Both the position numbers and the translations under genes were made by a program. The notes under the pieces were generated by a model. It was given only the letters and a program-made list of their open reading frames with translations, was not told the DNA's origin and ran no database searches. A stretch of DNA of 64,000 nucleotides, taken from contig JAAXNY010000013.1 in NCBI GenBank assembly GCA_013420905.1, forward strand, positions 496,001 through 560,000. The letters run 5' to 3'. The DNA comes from Collybia mongolica. Lineage: Eukaryota; Basidiomycota; Agaricomycetes; Agaricales; Clitocybaceae. This document shows positions 11,457 to 23,097 of this stretch, piece by piece. Within the stretch, counting starts at the first letter, position 1. Each line of letters begins with the position of its first letter.

Positions 11457-12794
11457 ATGCGCTTAAGAGCGACTGGGAATCTTTTCAAGTTAAGGGCTTA
11501 CCAGAAAACATTACAGCTTGGTGTATTCGGACAGTTATACCACCATGATAAGCTCCTTTGCCCCGGAAAAATTCGGTCTCTCCACAGTCTCCTTCCTCTT
11601 GTTCGAACCTGTAACAACCTGGTATTGGCAAGAAATCCTGGGAGCCACTCTGTTCTAGCCGCAACGCAAACGGAACATGGAGAACTCACTTCGAAAGAAG
11701 ATTTAGTGCCGCTCTTTGTTGCAGACAGCGAAAAAGACTCGCAACCGACCCTATTCACATATCTTCGACCCCGCGTTGTAGAGGCATTTATGGATCATCG
11801 CTCTTCGTCTTCTTGGAAAATACACAGCCCTGGGAGCATACTTCCGTATAAAGGTCTCCCCAATTATCACCATGTCGCACTGGTGTCTCCCTCCAGTGCA
11901 TGGACTTCGGACTTCCACGAACTTGTCTCTGCGTGGAGGCAGGAGAGGCTCTTCAACGATATACTTTCCCGTGCGCATCCTCGGTCCGTTCAAGTATGGT
12001 TCTGCTAACACATAGATATGGTTTAGATTGGTCGGACGAGCCGTGTCCTGCTTACTGGCCACCAAGTCCAGAGAAGGAGTCGACGGTAAAGATGGTTGCA
12101 TTTTCAATAGAAAGGGCAGCACTTCCCCTCTTCTCCCTCCCAAACTACGGAGCTCTTCTCATCGGTGAGATAATCGTAATCCCTCAAGAGTTTCTGAGAC
12201 CAGTTCATTTATTTATTACAAACCTAGCGCACACAAAAACATCAGAGGCCGGAGAACTGAAGTTCTGGGTACCCCGTCGGTCGTGGAGTAAAAAGACGTA
12301 AGTGAACATATTCATGTACCGGAACCATGCCCACTCTCATTTATACTTGTAGCTTTCCGGGACGTCTCGACGTAACCGCGGGAGGAGGCATCGCGCTCAA
12401 CCAAACTGCCACGTCCGCCATCATCCGAGAGTGCACTGAGGAAGCGTCGCTCGACGAGGCGACTGTGCGCAAGTACATCTCTTGGACAGGAAGCATGGAT
12501 TACTACAATCGCTCGCCCGAAGGATGGCTTCTCCCTGGCAACTACAATCTCTTCACTCTTTCTCTCCCCTCCCACATTGAGCCGAAATTGAATCACGACG
12601 ATGGGGAGGTTGATTCATTTTCGCTGATGGACGTCGATGATGTTCTTCGCGAACTGATGGCAGGCGCATTCAAGCCGAGCTCCGCGTTGGTGTATGTGCG
12701 GTTTCTCATACAACAGGGGAAGATCAACGAAAATACCGATGCATCCTTTGCTGAACTTCGCAAGGCATTGAATCCCTCTCCAGTCCTGCTGTGA
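11457..12794 (+). CDS. Nudix hydrolase with DUF4743-type N-terminal domain
   Basis: Exons 11457-11970, 12027-12164, 12204-12297 and 12353-12794 give 395 aa. The N-terminal half carries LLPLVRTCNN, TYLRPRVVEAFMDH and FSIERAALPLF, which match the DUF4743 domain that precedes the Nudix fold in the yeast YJR142W / S. pombe Tnr3 family (hydrolysis of damaged thiamine diphosphate). The linker KFWVPRRSWSKKTFPGRLDV and the Nudix box GGIALNQTATSAIIRECTEEAS follow. In the canonical GX5EX7REUXEEXGU signature the first Glu is Gln here, while the REXXEE core is intact. The 39-nt intron at 12165-12203 is short and a multiple of three, so it may be retained. The start at 11457 is the first in-frame ATG; the frame continues upstream without one. 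Confidence 0.85.
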
Positions 12795-13271
12795 AGTGGG
12801 GTGTACATTTCGTTGCAACGTAGATACCTTAATGCGACTCCGAGCGAGTAGTGTCCTAACCTAGGTTGGATTTAAGCTTGAGGCCGCGACCCACCTAGTA
12901 CATCCTGTTGGAAATTTTAATTAGTACTTGAAGTCTCGGGAAGAAGTGGCAGTAAACTAAGTCAGCTTCGCTACTTGGTCGACCAGGTTTCAGGAATTCT
13001 GTATCAAAACTATCCCATGACGCGTATGTCAATGCCGTCGCGCTACACCACATCAGCTGGACCTTGCCAAAACACGCGGATACAATAACAATAAGATGTG
13101 AGGGTTGACGGCGATCTTAGAACATTCAATCACTGGCATCTAGACTACGCAGTCAAATGGGTTTATAATATTTTGAGTCGGTAGAAGCCCTTGGTACAGA
13201 ATATCATGGACAGTGGCACAAAATTCGCACACATCGATCACGAAGTAATTTTATCCCACAACCTCCCAAGG

Positions 13272-13552
13272 TTAGAGAAATCGACGGCGTGTTTCCTCAT
13301 CTTTAGCCAAGTATGAGAAACCTCCTTTAACCGTGCCTTCCCATGGTTCGTCTCGGACGCAAGGGAATCCGTCTCGACTGCACATATCGACGCAGCTATT
13401 CGCAAATTCTATGTCCATACCACCTTCCGAGAAAATGCCGGCTGTCAACGCCGTCAGTAGCGGCAAATTCGAATCTTCGGTCAACGTCTTCAATATCAGC
13501 GTTAACCCCGCATCAAGCCATGAAAAAAATGTGGGTCAGGATGAGCGGTTAG
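13272..13552 (-). CDS. possible exon or gene relic, unknown
   Basis: The minus strand holds an open frame with a plausible C-terminus, including TALTAGIFSEGGMDIEFANS and GTVKGGFSYLAKDEETRRR and ending at a TAA at 13272. No ATG with good context and no upstream exon could be joined. The opposite strand is also open (13333-13740) but low-complexity. I recognise no family; it may be a relic. Confidence 0.2.
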
Positions 13553-13942
13553 AGCGAGACACCATAAGTTTAGTCAATGATGGGAGATGGGGTGGAGCCC
13601 CGATGAGATCTTGTATACGTAGTGATCATTTTGCATCGATGTTAGGCGATATGGAGCTTGAAGTTGCAACGCAGTTGGAAGCAGCTACAGCCACAAGCAA
13701 AACGATAGACCCACCTTTTAAATATAAAAAAAACATATAGGTGGAGTTCTGATGCGAACACAAAAATTGCCTGGCAACGTGCGATCGTACGACCCCGGAG
13801 GTTCGTCAGAGCGAGCCCGTGCGTGTATCCGGTTTATAGGCCGTTTATACTGTCTTTAAACCCAAAAGATCCAAAGAAGATCATACCAAGATCATAGTTG
13901 TGTTTTCTTTCCGGGGTGGGGCCGACTCCACACATGACATGC

Positions 13943-14142
13943 GTGTGCACGTGATGGGAGTCCCAGATCTCCCGCTTATTTTCCTCCTCCACCTTTTTAC
14001 TTTTACCATAGATGTGAGCGTTGCAAATTATCTGCAATCCTGATGCCGCCGCAGTTGACGTCGCTATCCAAGAAAAGCTCGACTGACTCCAAGTGGCGTT
14101 CCAGCGCACCTGAATTCACCCTCCCATAAAAATAACCTCACG
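13943..14142 (+). repeat. dispersed repeat, copy 2
   Basis: Diverged same-orientation copy of 5712-5914, sharing the CACGTGATGGGAGTCC start, GATGTGAGCGTTGCA, AATCCTGATGCC and the block around CACCTGAATTCACCCTC. The similarity fades at both ends without terminal repeats or a clear target duplication. Confidence 0.7.
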
Positions 14143-15272
14143 AGACCCAGGACCAACCTCGCCCCCTTTGGACCAACATATCTCCGGAATTTGGGCCGTA
14201 CTAGCTCTCCCCTCATTTCCACTCTCCGTACTCTCACATCACCACACTCGTGTCGTAATCATCAATCCTGTTGTGTATACACAGCCGGTGCTCAATATCA
14301 ACGAAACATTCGTGTGCGACCCTCCCGACAGATCTATCGCAGTAATGGTTATATATAGCCTGTTGTCGAGAGGCCCTATGTCAAGCTCTTGACAGGTCCA
14401 ATCAGCCAGTACCATTGACCTGGCCCAGGGTTTTCACCGGATTTTCGCCAGTGCCGCTGTCCGGCGCTTAACTTCTTGAAACTGGAGGGAACAGGCCGAT
14501 TAAGAAAATAATTTTTAGGAACACAACCAGCAATATGCCCACCCACGCTGATCGCTCGTCTCATCATCAAAATCTTTTACGAGAAATGGACGCGCAGAAA
14601 AACAACGACTGTGAGCTAATCATGGACGGACGCTGATCATAGTATCAATAGGAATGATTAGTTTTTACCTAGCACTCAGATTTACAGCGACTTTGCACCG
14701 ATCTCGTTATCCAAGATATCAAGGCGCGAATATTTCGTAGGATTCCCCGAGATCGGACTCTCGCCGTTTCCTATCTGTCACTGCAAATCCGACATCGCTC
14801 GTTCGAAAATTCAGAAGGCGATTGACCCAGAAACATGGTAGACTCTCAATCTTAATTCTCAAAACAGCCCCTAGAATTCATTCTATTTTATCAAAGGCTT
14901 TATCCAACGGCGTTCGTGAGGTGCCAATTTCCGCAGCGGTGCCGACTAGTCGCTCGCGGATCTTACGATGCGCATGAAACAGCTCCAATGGGAGCCTGCA
15001 TTCGGGCCCGCACTCCCCGCATTTGCACTAGTCCATCAGTGCTGGTAGGATTTGACCGTGGCAGACAGGGACGGGGTTCTCGGGCTTTCCTCCCTTACTA
15101 CGAATTAATCCAACGGGAACGATACCCTCAAGGCACGATGTGTCGTTGCCATCATTCGCGACCAGTACCTGAAGGACGGTCAATGAACCGAGTTATTCCC
15201 ATGCTTCCCCACAGCCAGCAACTCTCTTCACCTGGATTGGCCGATGAACACGATTATGTTTAGATAAAACTT

Positions 15273-16790
15273 ATGGGATGCTGTCAACTTGGTGACATCT
15301 GCGGGAAAGCCTCGGGTCGCCAGGTTATAGCCAACGCCATTACACCTCAAAACAAATTTGGACTATGGGCACAAGGAATATACCTGCCGGATGATCAACT
15401 TTATCAACAGTACCCCAAGTACGGAAGGCTTATGTTCATCTGTCTAACAAAACGTCATCTTCAAGACCTCGACATCATCACACAGCAGGCGTCCTCTGAT
15501 CCCTATCACCACTATGGACTTACAGTCCTCCGTGTGCGCAACTCAATTGGATCCACCATCGCCATCATTCGATGGAGTTTTGACATATGTTGCAGACTTA
15601 TCATATTTGATCAGTGAACTTGCCGTTTGGAACGGCTCTGCATGCTCGAAAATTGGGAGGTGGTGCGGCATGTTATCCTGATCGGTGCACGATCAATGTT
15701 GCTTCTCTTTATAAGCATATCTCCAAATCTATATAACACTCCGAAAGCGAAAATCGTCCTTCAGCATCTCACGGCCACGTTTACTACGTCATCTCGCCGT
15801 CACTTGGTTTTATGTGTTATGTTTTGGGCTGTTCCAATCCATGATGCCAGAGATGGTCCAGTTTCGTGGTCAACCCTCCCCCATTGGTGGTGCTACATCA
15901 GCACCCTGCTAGTCTTGGGATTCAGCGGCGGCAAACATCTAGTTCAGTAGGCACAAACCCGGAATTCGGGATATTTGGTACACCCTAAATATATGCACCG
16001 ACTACCCCCCATGATACGGTCGCATCTCCTCTGGTAAACCCGTCGAGGAATCTCAACACAGCCTCCGCTCTCACACCAGAGCAGGTCACCTTCGCGTCGA
16101 GGGCATATTAATGTCGTGCATAAGATTCGATGACTACAATACCACTGTGGATGGAAAGTCGGCGCGGTATAACATGTACCTGGCGGTCTATATACATCGC
16201 CTCACCCGCTCTGCAATTACGACGGTTGACATTGTGATAACAAAATACATCTGGGCCAGCAACACCACAGAGCGACTTCCGAACGCAACCTGGACAAGCG
16301 ATGGCGCCATGAGCATGCCCTACCAAGTTTAATTCATATGCGTGATACAAAGGTCGCCGAAGGGGCTCAATCCAATACGCCTATCATGGCATAGATGCAG
16401 TGAGACTGACCCATATATATGTGTGGCGGACTCCGCGAGCAACGTCCGTATTCAGCTAATGGGGAGGAAAAGGGACTTCAGTGTAGGGAGTCAACTGCCG
16501 AGGCTTTGTACTTGGCCCGTTGACTCGATCTGGTGTACCGAGTAGGACAACTGCGCATTCAAGGAGAAAATGTGGTCTGAAACGGTGACCAGTATACTCG
16601 ACGCAATTGTGCAGATGGGGCACAGAAGTGTGGATACGACACAAAACCCTATCCTTCCCGTAGAAACCATCAACGCCGGGAGATGGTGGCCTCGGGCCCT
16701 AATCCTATTCCTCATCCTCACCATTTACGGGGTGGTGTTATGCTATACTGCTGCGCATCGGCCGGGGGCAGGGTGTGCTGGGGGGCTTTG
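15273..16790 (+). pseudogene. fragments of a possible membrane protein
   Basis: Several frames in this stretch look coding but cannot be spliced into one protein. One is a soluble frame at 15273-15617. Another (16111-16332) has Asn-x-Thr sites such as NTTERLPNAT. A third (16570-16791) carries a clear hydrophobic helix, ALILFLILTIYGVVLCYTA. The order, an N-glycosylated ectodomain followed by a helix, would suit a small surface protein. No ATG-led model survives. Either a decayed gene or chance. Confidence 0.25.
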
Positions 16791-19700
16791 ACTCTTACTG
16801 AGGTCGTCGGGTCTCCACAACGCGAACACGTTCGTAATCTTCCGGGTTCGGGAGCCTCGGAGAAAACTATGATGCGATATGAGAGTGAGACGGATGTCAC
16901 TATTCTTGACCACCACTTGTGCAACACCGCGGACGGAAGAATGCAAGAACAGTGTGGATTTTTGTTGAGCTTCAGTTTTTTGACTAAATGTGTTTGGATA
17001 CTTATGCCGTTACTGATAATTTCTAATCTTCATTGGCAGCCTTAGACCAGAAGCTTGTTAAAATAACCAAATCCTTCTGGCCGTATCTCATAACGACCGG
17101 ATTTTTTGCAGAGCTTGCCACCAATCCGGTTCGGTTCTGTCGTAAAGTGGCCTTGAGCTTTGGTAATTTGGATCGAAAGGTTGCAACCCTACGAGAACCA
17201 CCCGGCCAAGGGAGGTCAATCACAGGCCGTCACAAACATGAGTCTAACTAAACCAAGTATAAACGCTCTAGTTCCATGAAAGATAGGCTTTAGCCAATAT
17301 GCCTCGTTTGCTCCAGAAAAGAAGTCGCAGTTTCCCCACCGCCAGTTGGTTGGCCTCATCCTTAGTCCGTGGGGCCGATAGTTGTTCTTTGCTTTACATC
17401 CGCAAATGCCCGCAAACCATTGACTTCGGAAGCCCTGCCAGTGCCAAAATGCGACGAGGATGGCCGTGCGTATTCAGCCTTAGACACCCAGAGAACCTTG
17501 GCCGTCTTGAGTTCCCTAGACTTATTTACTCTGGGGAGCTACATCGTCGCGACCGAGTTAGACGGCGTCCTTGGTTTTAGGGGTTCGTTTTAACAGCGAC
17601 CTCGGGCGACAAGAACACCAGTCCGATAACGAGAGTGTGAATTGAGGCCACATTGTATGATCATGCCTTGGCAATTCATTCGAATTTCGAAGGCTTCCCA
17701 CGTATGAGTGACTTTTTTGCTGGTTATAGTCGTCCACTCTTGAATCCACCACGAGGAGCACACAATATGGCAGAGGGTAATGCAAATTCCGATACGAGAA
17801 TTAGCGTTTGGAGCTTTGGTTGGTGCTGGGGGGAAAGGGGAGATAAGCAAAAAGCTTTCGCTTGCAGCATGCCAAGTTACCTCGAGCTATTTGTGTGAAA
17901 ATATAAGGGTACCATCAGCATTTACAATCATGAGGCTTATGGGTCTTCTCCAGCGCTTACTTTTAATCAGGTACAGAGGAAGTATGATATAAATCCGACA
18001 AATGGACCATAGCCGGACTCAAACCCCGGTTGAATGAGGACAAACCTCTACAAATACGTTCCCGCCGGCATGTTTCCCGATCATGATCAGAGATCAGGTC
18101 GTCGACATTGGCTGACACCTCGGCGACAAGAGTGGAGAATACAAAGGAGAGCCGAGATGAGAATACCCAAAACATATTATGTGGTCTTGCTTCGTATGTT
18201 TTTTTTTCAATTGTTTATTCCAAGACAATCCGTAAGTGGAAGGATGGAAACATAAGAACTTTCTATTTCGGGATCCGTCTAGCTATACTCGTCGTACAGA
18301 ATCCCGGTCACAATTCTTGGCAACATCTATGTATATGGATAAGGGAACACCCAATATGTCTTCTTGTGGTCTCCAATGGCCGGCACGTAGAATTCAATTA
18401 TTAATGTATACATAATGAAGACATCATGATTATATACACATGATAAGCAAACATCACCGCTTTATTACCCCACACTCAGACAGATCATTGAGTAGTCTGA
18501 CACGTTCATCATATTAACTTTGTATCCATGCACTTGAAATCTTATTCATGTCCTATGAACGTTCACGTTGCATAGACAAAGTATGAAAGCGTCATTGAAA
18601 AGGGTCATGGGCACATCAGTTTCCAACGCAGCGAACCCCGATGTTGCGGTTAGAGCGGGATGCAGGGGGGCTATGTACCTGAGTCCTCCCAGGTTGTATT
18701 ATTAGTCCGGCCGTTCACACTATTCATGGTGTGGTCGTTTTCCCGAGGACAAGCATGGCCTTGAGGCCTCGTGCTTGGCAATTATGCTATCTACTACGCC
18801 CAGTAGACAATAAGAAAGGCAGTCTGATGATCCATTGAGGTGCAGTCCAAAATCGTCGGCTACGATGTATAGCCGGGTACGCGAAGCCATTCTATACTTG
18901 TCGTGAAGTGGCACATACAGTACATGCACTGCCTTCGTCAATCAAGCATTGTCAGTCAAACTCGGCAGTTGGGCAAAGGCATTCCTTTTTGTGGGGCCGG
19001 TCGTGAAGCGATGTCGCCCGTATATTTATGAAAAGGCCGGTGGAGACGTGCCGTGGAACAGATCATGAGGACTCGAAGGACTTCTTGGGAGGAGTCACTA
19101 AAGCGTTCCAGGAACATTTTTGGGCGGGTGCGATCATACCGCCATCCCTTGAATTGGTTACCCTTCATAGATTGTAACTCAAAGTGATGGAGGGCTGTTT
19201 GATGTGGGGTAAGACAAATGGACGAAAGATGGGGTGGGTAACAAATCAGGCGAATCTTGCTCAATCAGCTCTAGTCAAGGCCCCGTTTCTCCGTATGTGC
19301 CTCCGAATTCACGCGCGATGGCCACTGCGGGAGCTGCTCCACCTATCCCAACACCCCAGCGAGCATAGAGCAGTGCGCGCGGTTTCCACGATGAATATGA
19401 TCATCCCCGGTTGTTGTGATGGAGGTGCTCAAGGTGCTCCCGTAACCAAGAACCTTCGAGGATGGCAGCCTGAGATGCGAGATGAGAACAATGCAGTTAA
19501 GCGAGGACACCTTAAGCGGAAGCCTCCGGTTTGAAAGTACATGGCTTGTATGACACCACAAAGGTACGATTAATTATCGGCCCGCCTGTTTGGTCTCGTG
19601 GGGTGCAGTTGTGCTTGAATCCTTTCTCCGGGTGTTTGGAATACAAGAGGCAAGGGATCTAAATGTAACTGGATCCAGGGGGGGATGTTTCTTAAGGTCA

Positions 19701-21570
19701 CCGGGTATCTGGACATCTTTCCGATTGCACATTCTTCCTATGTGGTCTGGGTAGTTCGCCACCCCGAGTCGGAGTATGACGAATACTGTCCACCGAGCTG
19801 AGTAGCCCTTGGCACCGTGAACAGATTCCACGAACCCGCCCGGGCCACCCAAGGGTATTAGCATACCACTGGGGAAAGTTGCGTGACGTGCGCTTATTGT
19901 CATGTTTACGATGAAGCAAAATACCATGGGAATGTCACTCTTCGGTGTCGATCGTGGATTATGCGACGACAACTGAATGGAACCGGGAAATCGACGGAAG
20001 CGCGGTGTGAGATTCTGGAGAGGTCCGTTAACCACGTAAGTGAAGTGTGGTGGTATTCACATGTCTGTCGTGAAAGTAAATTTGCACTGTTGATCTTTGG
20101 ACGGGATCGCCGGTCTCCTTGTAGGTACGGATGTGCACCATTGGGGCCCTGAATTGAGATGGCGGCTTGGTGCTCCACTCTTCTTTACCAAACCAACCCA
20201 CCCAACCCCCCCTTCCCACAATAATGTGAAGGGTGGTAGCTGGAATTACACAAGAGGAGCCCTCGTGATGGGAGTTTTTTGGGGTGTGCTCTGCAAGAGA
20301 AGCACCGAAAATTAAAACGTTGACGTCTGTCTCAACAACTCTATCAATTCACGAAAACACAGGATCCGACCGACCTTTATCTCGTTTTCGTATGTATCTC
20401 GCAGCGGCAAGTAAACCCGAAGAACCTCAAGAACCTGACACGCGAGTGCAAGCTCGCAAACCGTAGCCTTGGCCGCCTATTCGGACATGAAATATGAGCG
20501 AAGCGCTGGCAGGAAGTATAACACCAATCCGAACTGTTGAGGATAAATCAGTACCCTGAGCTCCAATTTTACACTGAGGTGGATAGCATACCAATAAGCG
20601 TTAAATGAGGCGAGCACAATCTAAGCAATCCGCCGAATCCAGCCTCCACATCTACTTTTTTTCTCCGGCATGCTGTACCTCCCGTGTGATCGAAGTCCAT
20701 TAATATGACCATAACCGCCGGTATCTTGAAACAGCGGCTCCTGTCTGTTATTGAGAGGCCCGGTCGAGTTTACTGCGGGAAGTGAAGTGACTGGTGGACT
20801 TAAAAAAGAGGTGGTGGTGGAATGTTGAAGCGAGTTGAGCTGATTGTGGCACAAGGTGCGATCTAACCATTTTAGAAGAAATCATGCGCGCCAATTGGTT
20901 CTCTGACCTCATGATATGTCCCGGCGGCATAATTGTCGTTAGGCAGCGGCTCTAGATGTAGGGTATCATGATAACCTGAGCTAGTACAGAGAGAGTATAG
21001 TCTACCGCCAAGTAATCTCTCCCTCATCTGGCACTAATTGGTCTAAATTTTTGGTCCCGCTCAATGGCTCATCGGTGTTCTTCGGCTGTTCGCCAAAAAA
21101 AAATTTTGGCAACGGACCTACATATCAATCACCGAGAATCGGAAAAGCATCGACAGCGTGGTCGATTGGGCTCAAGCGCTCACAAGCCCTAGTTGGCACT
21201 GATCATGGGTGTGGCCTGAGCCATCATGCATCAGGCAGGAAACACAGCTTGAAATTTGGATGGCAGACGTGCACCCAGGTGCACCCCCATCGGGCACTCA
21301 AACGATCACCTGGTATCCCTGATCGCGCTGTACCTTCCTGGGGTTCATTTAGTTCCCCACCCGTGGTGCCGCGATCCCAAGTGCACCAAGCCGCCGGAAT
21401 GAAACTAGTCCCACCCCGTCATGTCCGGGATCCTGCAAACTCGTGTATGTTCAGATGGAGAAATTTATCCCAGATGGCGCCTATGTAAAGGACGAGTCCT
21501 ATCGACTGAATTCATTGTACTCCCTACAACCCACCCCCCCGTCTCCTCTGTCTCTCCTACACTAGTCACT

Positions 21571-22550
21571 ATGCAGATGTTTGGCGAGATCCCCGACTTT
21601 CTGTTTGCCTGGATCGAGGAACAGCAAATGTTCTGGGTTGCTTCCGCTCCCCTCACAGCGGACGGGCTCGTGAACATCTCTCCGAAAGGTGTCGAAGGTA
21701 CCTTTCATATTGCGGGCCCTCGCAAAGTATGGTATGAAGACTTGACTGGTACTGGTACATATTTTGTCTTTCTGTAATTGTCGAACATGCTTCTGATACC
21801 ATACATAGGTGTCGAAACCATATCACACATACGCGAGAACGGGCGAGCTACCATCCTCTTCAACGCGTACAAGGGTCCCCCCAGGATCACCCGGCTCTAC
21901 GGCAAAGGTTCGCGCCGCGCCAAAAGCTACTTTGACACGTCCCACTAACTTATCGCGTACTCGTTGTCTTCTAGGATCGGTCCACGAATTTGGCACACCA
22001 GAGTACGACGCCCTCTTGCCCGAAGGGACTCGGCACGCGGGTTCGCGAGCCGTCGTCGTCCTCGACGTGTTCAAAGTAGCAACTGTATGTTCCTTTTTAT
22101 CTGCTAAAGCCGTACGTCAATTAACGTTTCCCCGGTCTGCAGACGTGCGGGTACGCCGTTCCATTCTACGAATTCAAAGGCCACCGCACGCAGCTTATTG
22201 AGTGGGCGGCTAAGAAGGAAGCTGCCGACCGGGATACCGAACTGACAGTCGGCTTCTCGTCGTCGACGTCACCGCGTAACCAGAACGGCTTGAAGCGCTG
22301 GTGGGAGGAACGAAACACAACGAGTCTGGATGGCCTTCCCGGGGTCATTTCTGCTCATGTGTCCAACGAAATCTTCCGGTCGACGAAGATTCCCGACGGC
22401 GAAGACAACAATATCAAATCGAAACTGTCGAAGGCCGTTGGGCCCATGGACTTCAGAACCTTCATCGCTTTCTTGTTCGGAATAATATGTACAATACTCT
22501 TCGGGCACCTGAGGATCATTGCCCAAGAAGTTTTGATTATCACTTCATAG
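21571..22550 (+). CDS. PNPOx-like flavin split-barrel protein, copy A
   Basis: Exons 21571-21754, 21809-21907, 21975-22084 and 22143-22550 give 266 aa. The protein belongs to the pyridoxamine 5'-phosphate oxidase-like split-barrel superfamily, fungal branch. Signatures in order: QMFWVASAPLTADG, NISPKGVEGTF, VWYEDLTGTG, VETISHIRENGRATI, PPRITRLYG, VHEFGTPEYDALLP and TCGYAVPFYEFKGHR, then KRWWEERNTTSLDGLPG. Such proteins bind FMN or related cofactors; the substrate is unknown. The C-terminus adds a hydrophobic helix (FRTFIAFLFGIICTILFGHL), suggesting tail anchoring. A same-length paralogue with identical intron positions sits 3.7 kb away on the other strand (26240-27210). Confidence 0.88.
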
Positions 22551-23097
22551 TTTTGGACTTCACGCTTACCTACCTAACTTAACACCTAATACTTCGTTCT
22601 ACTAATAGTCTTGTATCTTGTATCTTTATCCTTAGGTATGATGGAACAACATTCTTATTTATGATAGCTATCGAATAGTAATACATACATTCATTGGGTT
22701 GGTGTTTCACAGAGTCCATATTCGTCAGGAAGAGAGATAAAGGTGAAAGAAGGAACGCGAGGAACTGTGGGTAGCGGTGGGTGAAACGGAGCTCCCTTGC
22801 AACTCGGAGAGGTTGAAATGGGAATAATGAGTGGCTTGTGCGTGTGCGTAGAGAATCCCTAAAACCCTTGTACAAAGTGAAGTGGTCAGGATTGCGACCT
22901 TGGATATCGGAAAACAGGTGTGCTTGCGGTGTTAGGCAAAAAGGGGTGACAGAGGAAGAGAAAAGGAAGGAGGAAGAACAAAGAGAAGATAAGAGCAACT
23001 TGTGGAAACTTAATTTCCTTGCGGATTCGGTGTGTGTCGCCTGAGAGAATGTTGATGTCCAATGACGAAGCAGTGGCGTCATGCGACAGGTTTGGTA
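22551..23097. other. intergenic, convergent 3' ends
   Basis: Space between the 3' end of PNPOx-like copy A (+) and the 3' end of the zinc-finger gene (-). It presumably holds both 3' untranslated regions. No further gene is seen. Confidence 0.5.

Larger units (their letters stand above)
12795..21570. other. 8.8-kb gene-poor stretch
   Basis: No gene could be modelled with confidence. It contains copy 2 of a dispersed repeat (13943-14142), a minus-strand frame at 13272-13552 and membrane-protein-like fragments at 15.3-16.8 kb, listed separately. The remainder (16.8-21.5 kb) shows only short frames with no family resemblance and no visible transposon ends. Confidence 0.45.

Noticed and set aside
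13333..13740. Plus-strand frame MPSHGSSRTQG...
   Set aside because: Low-complexity, antisense to a slightly better minus-strand frame, and no family resemblance.
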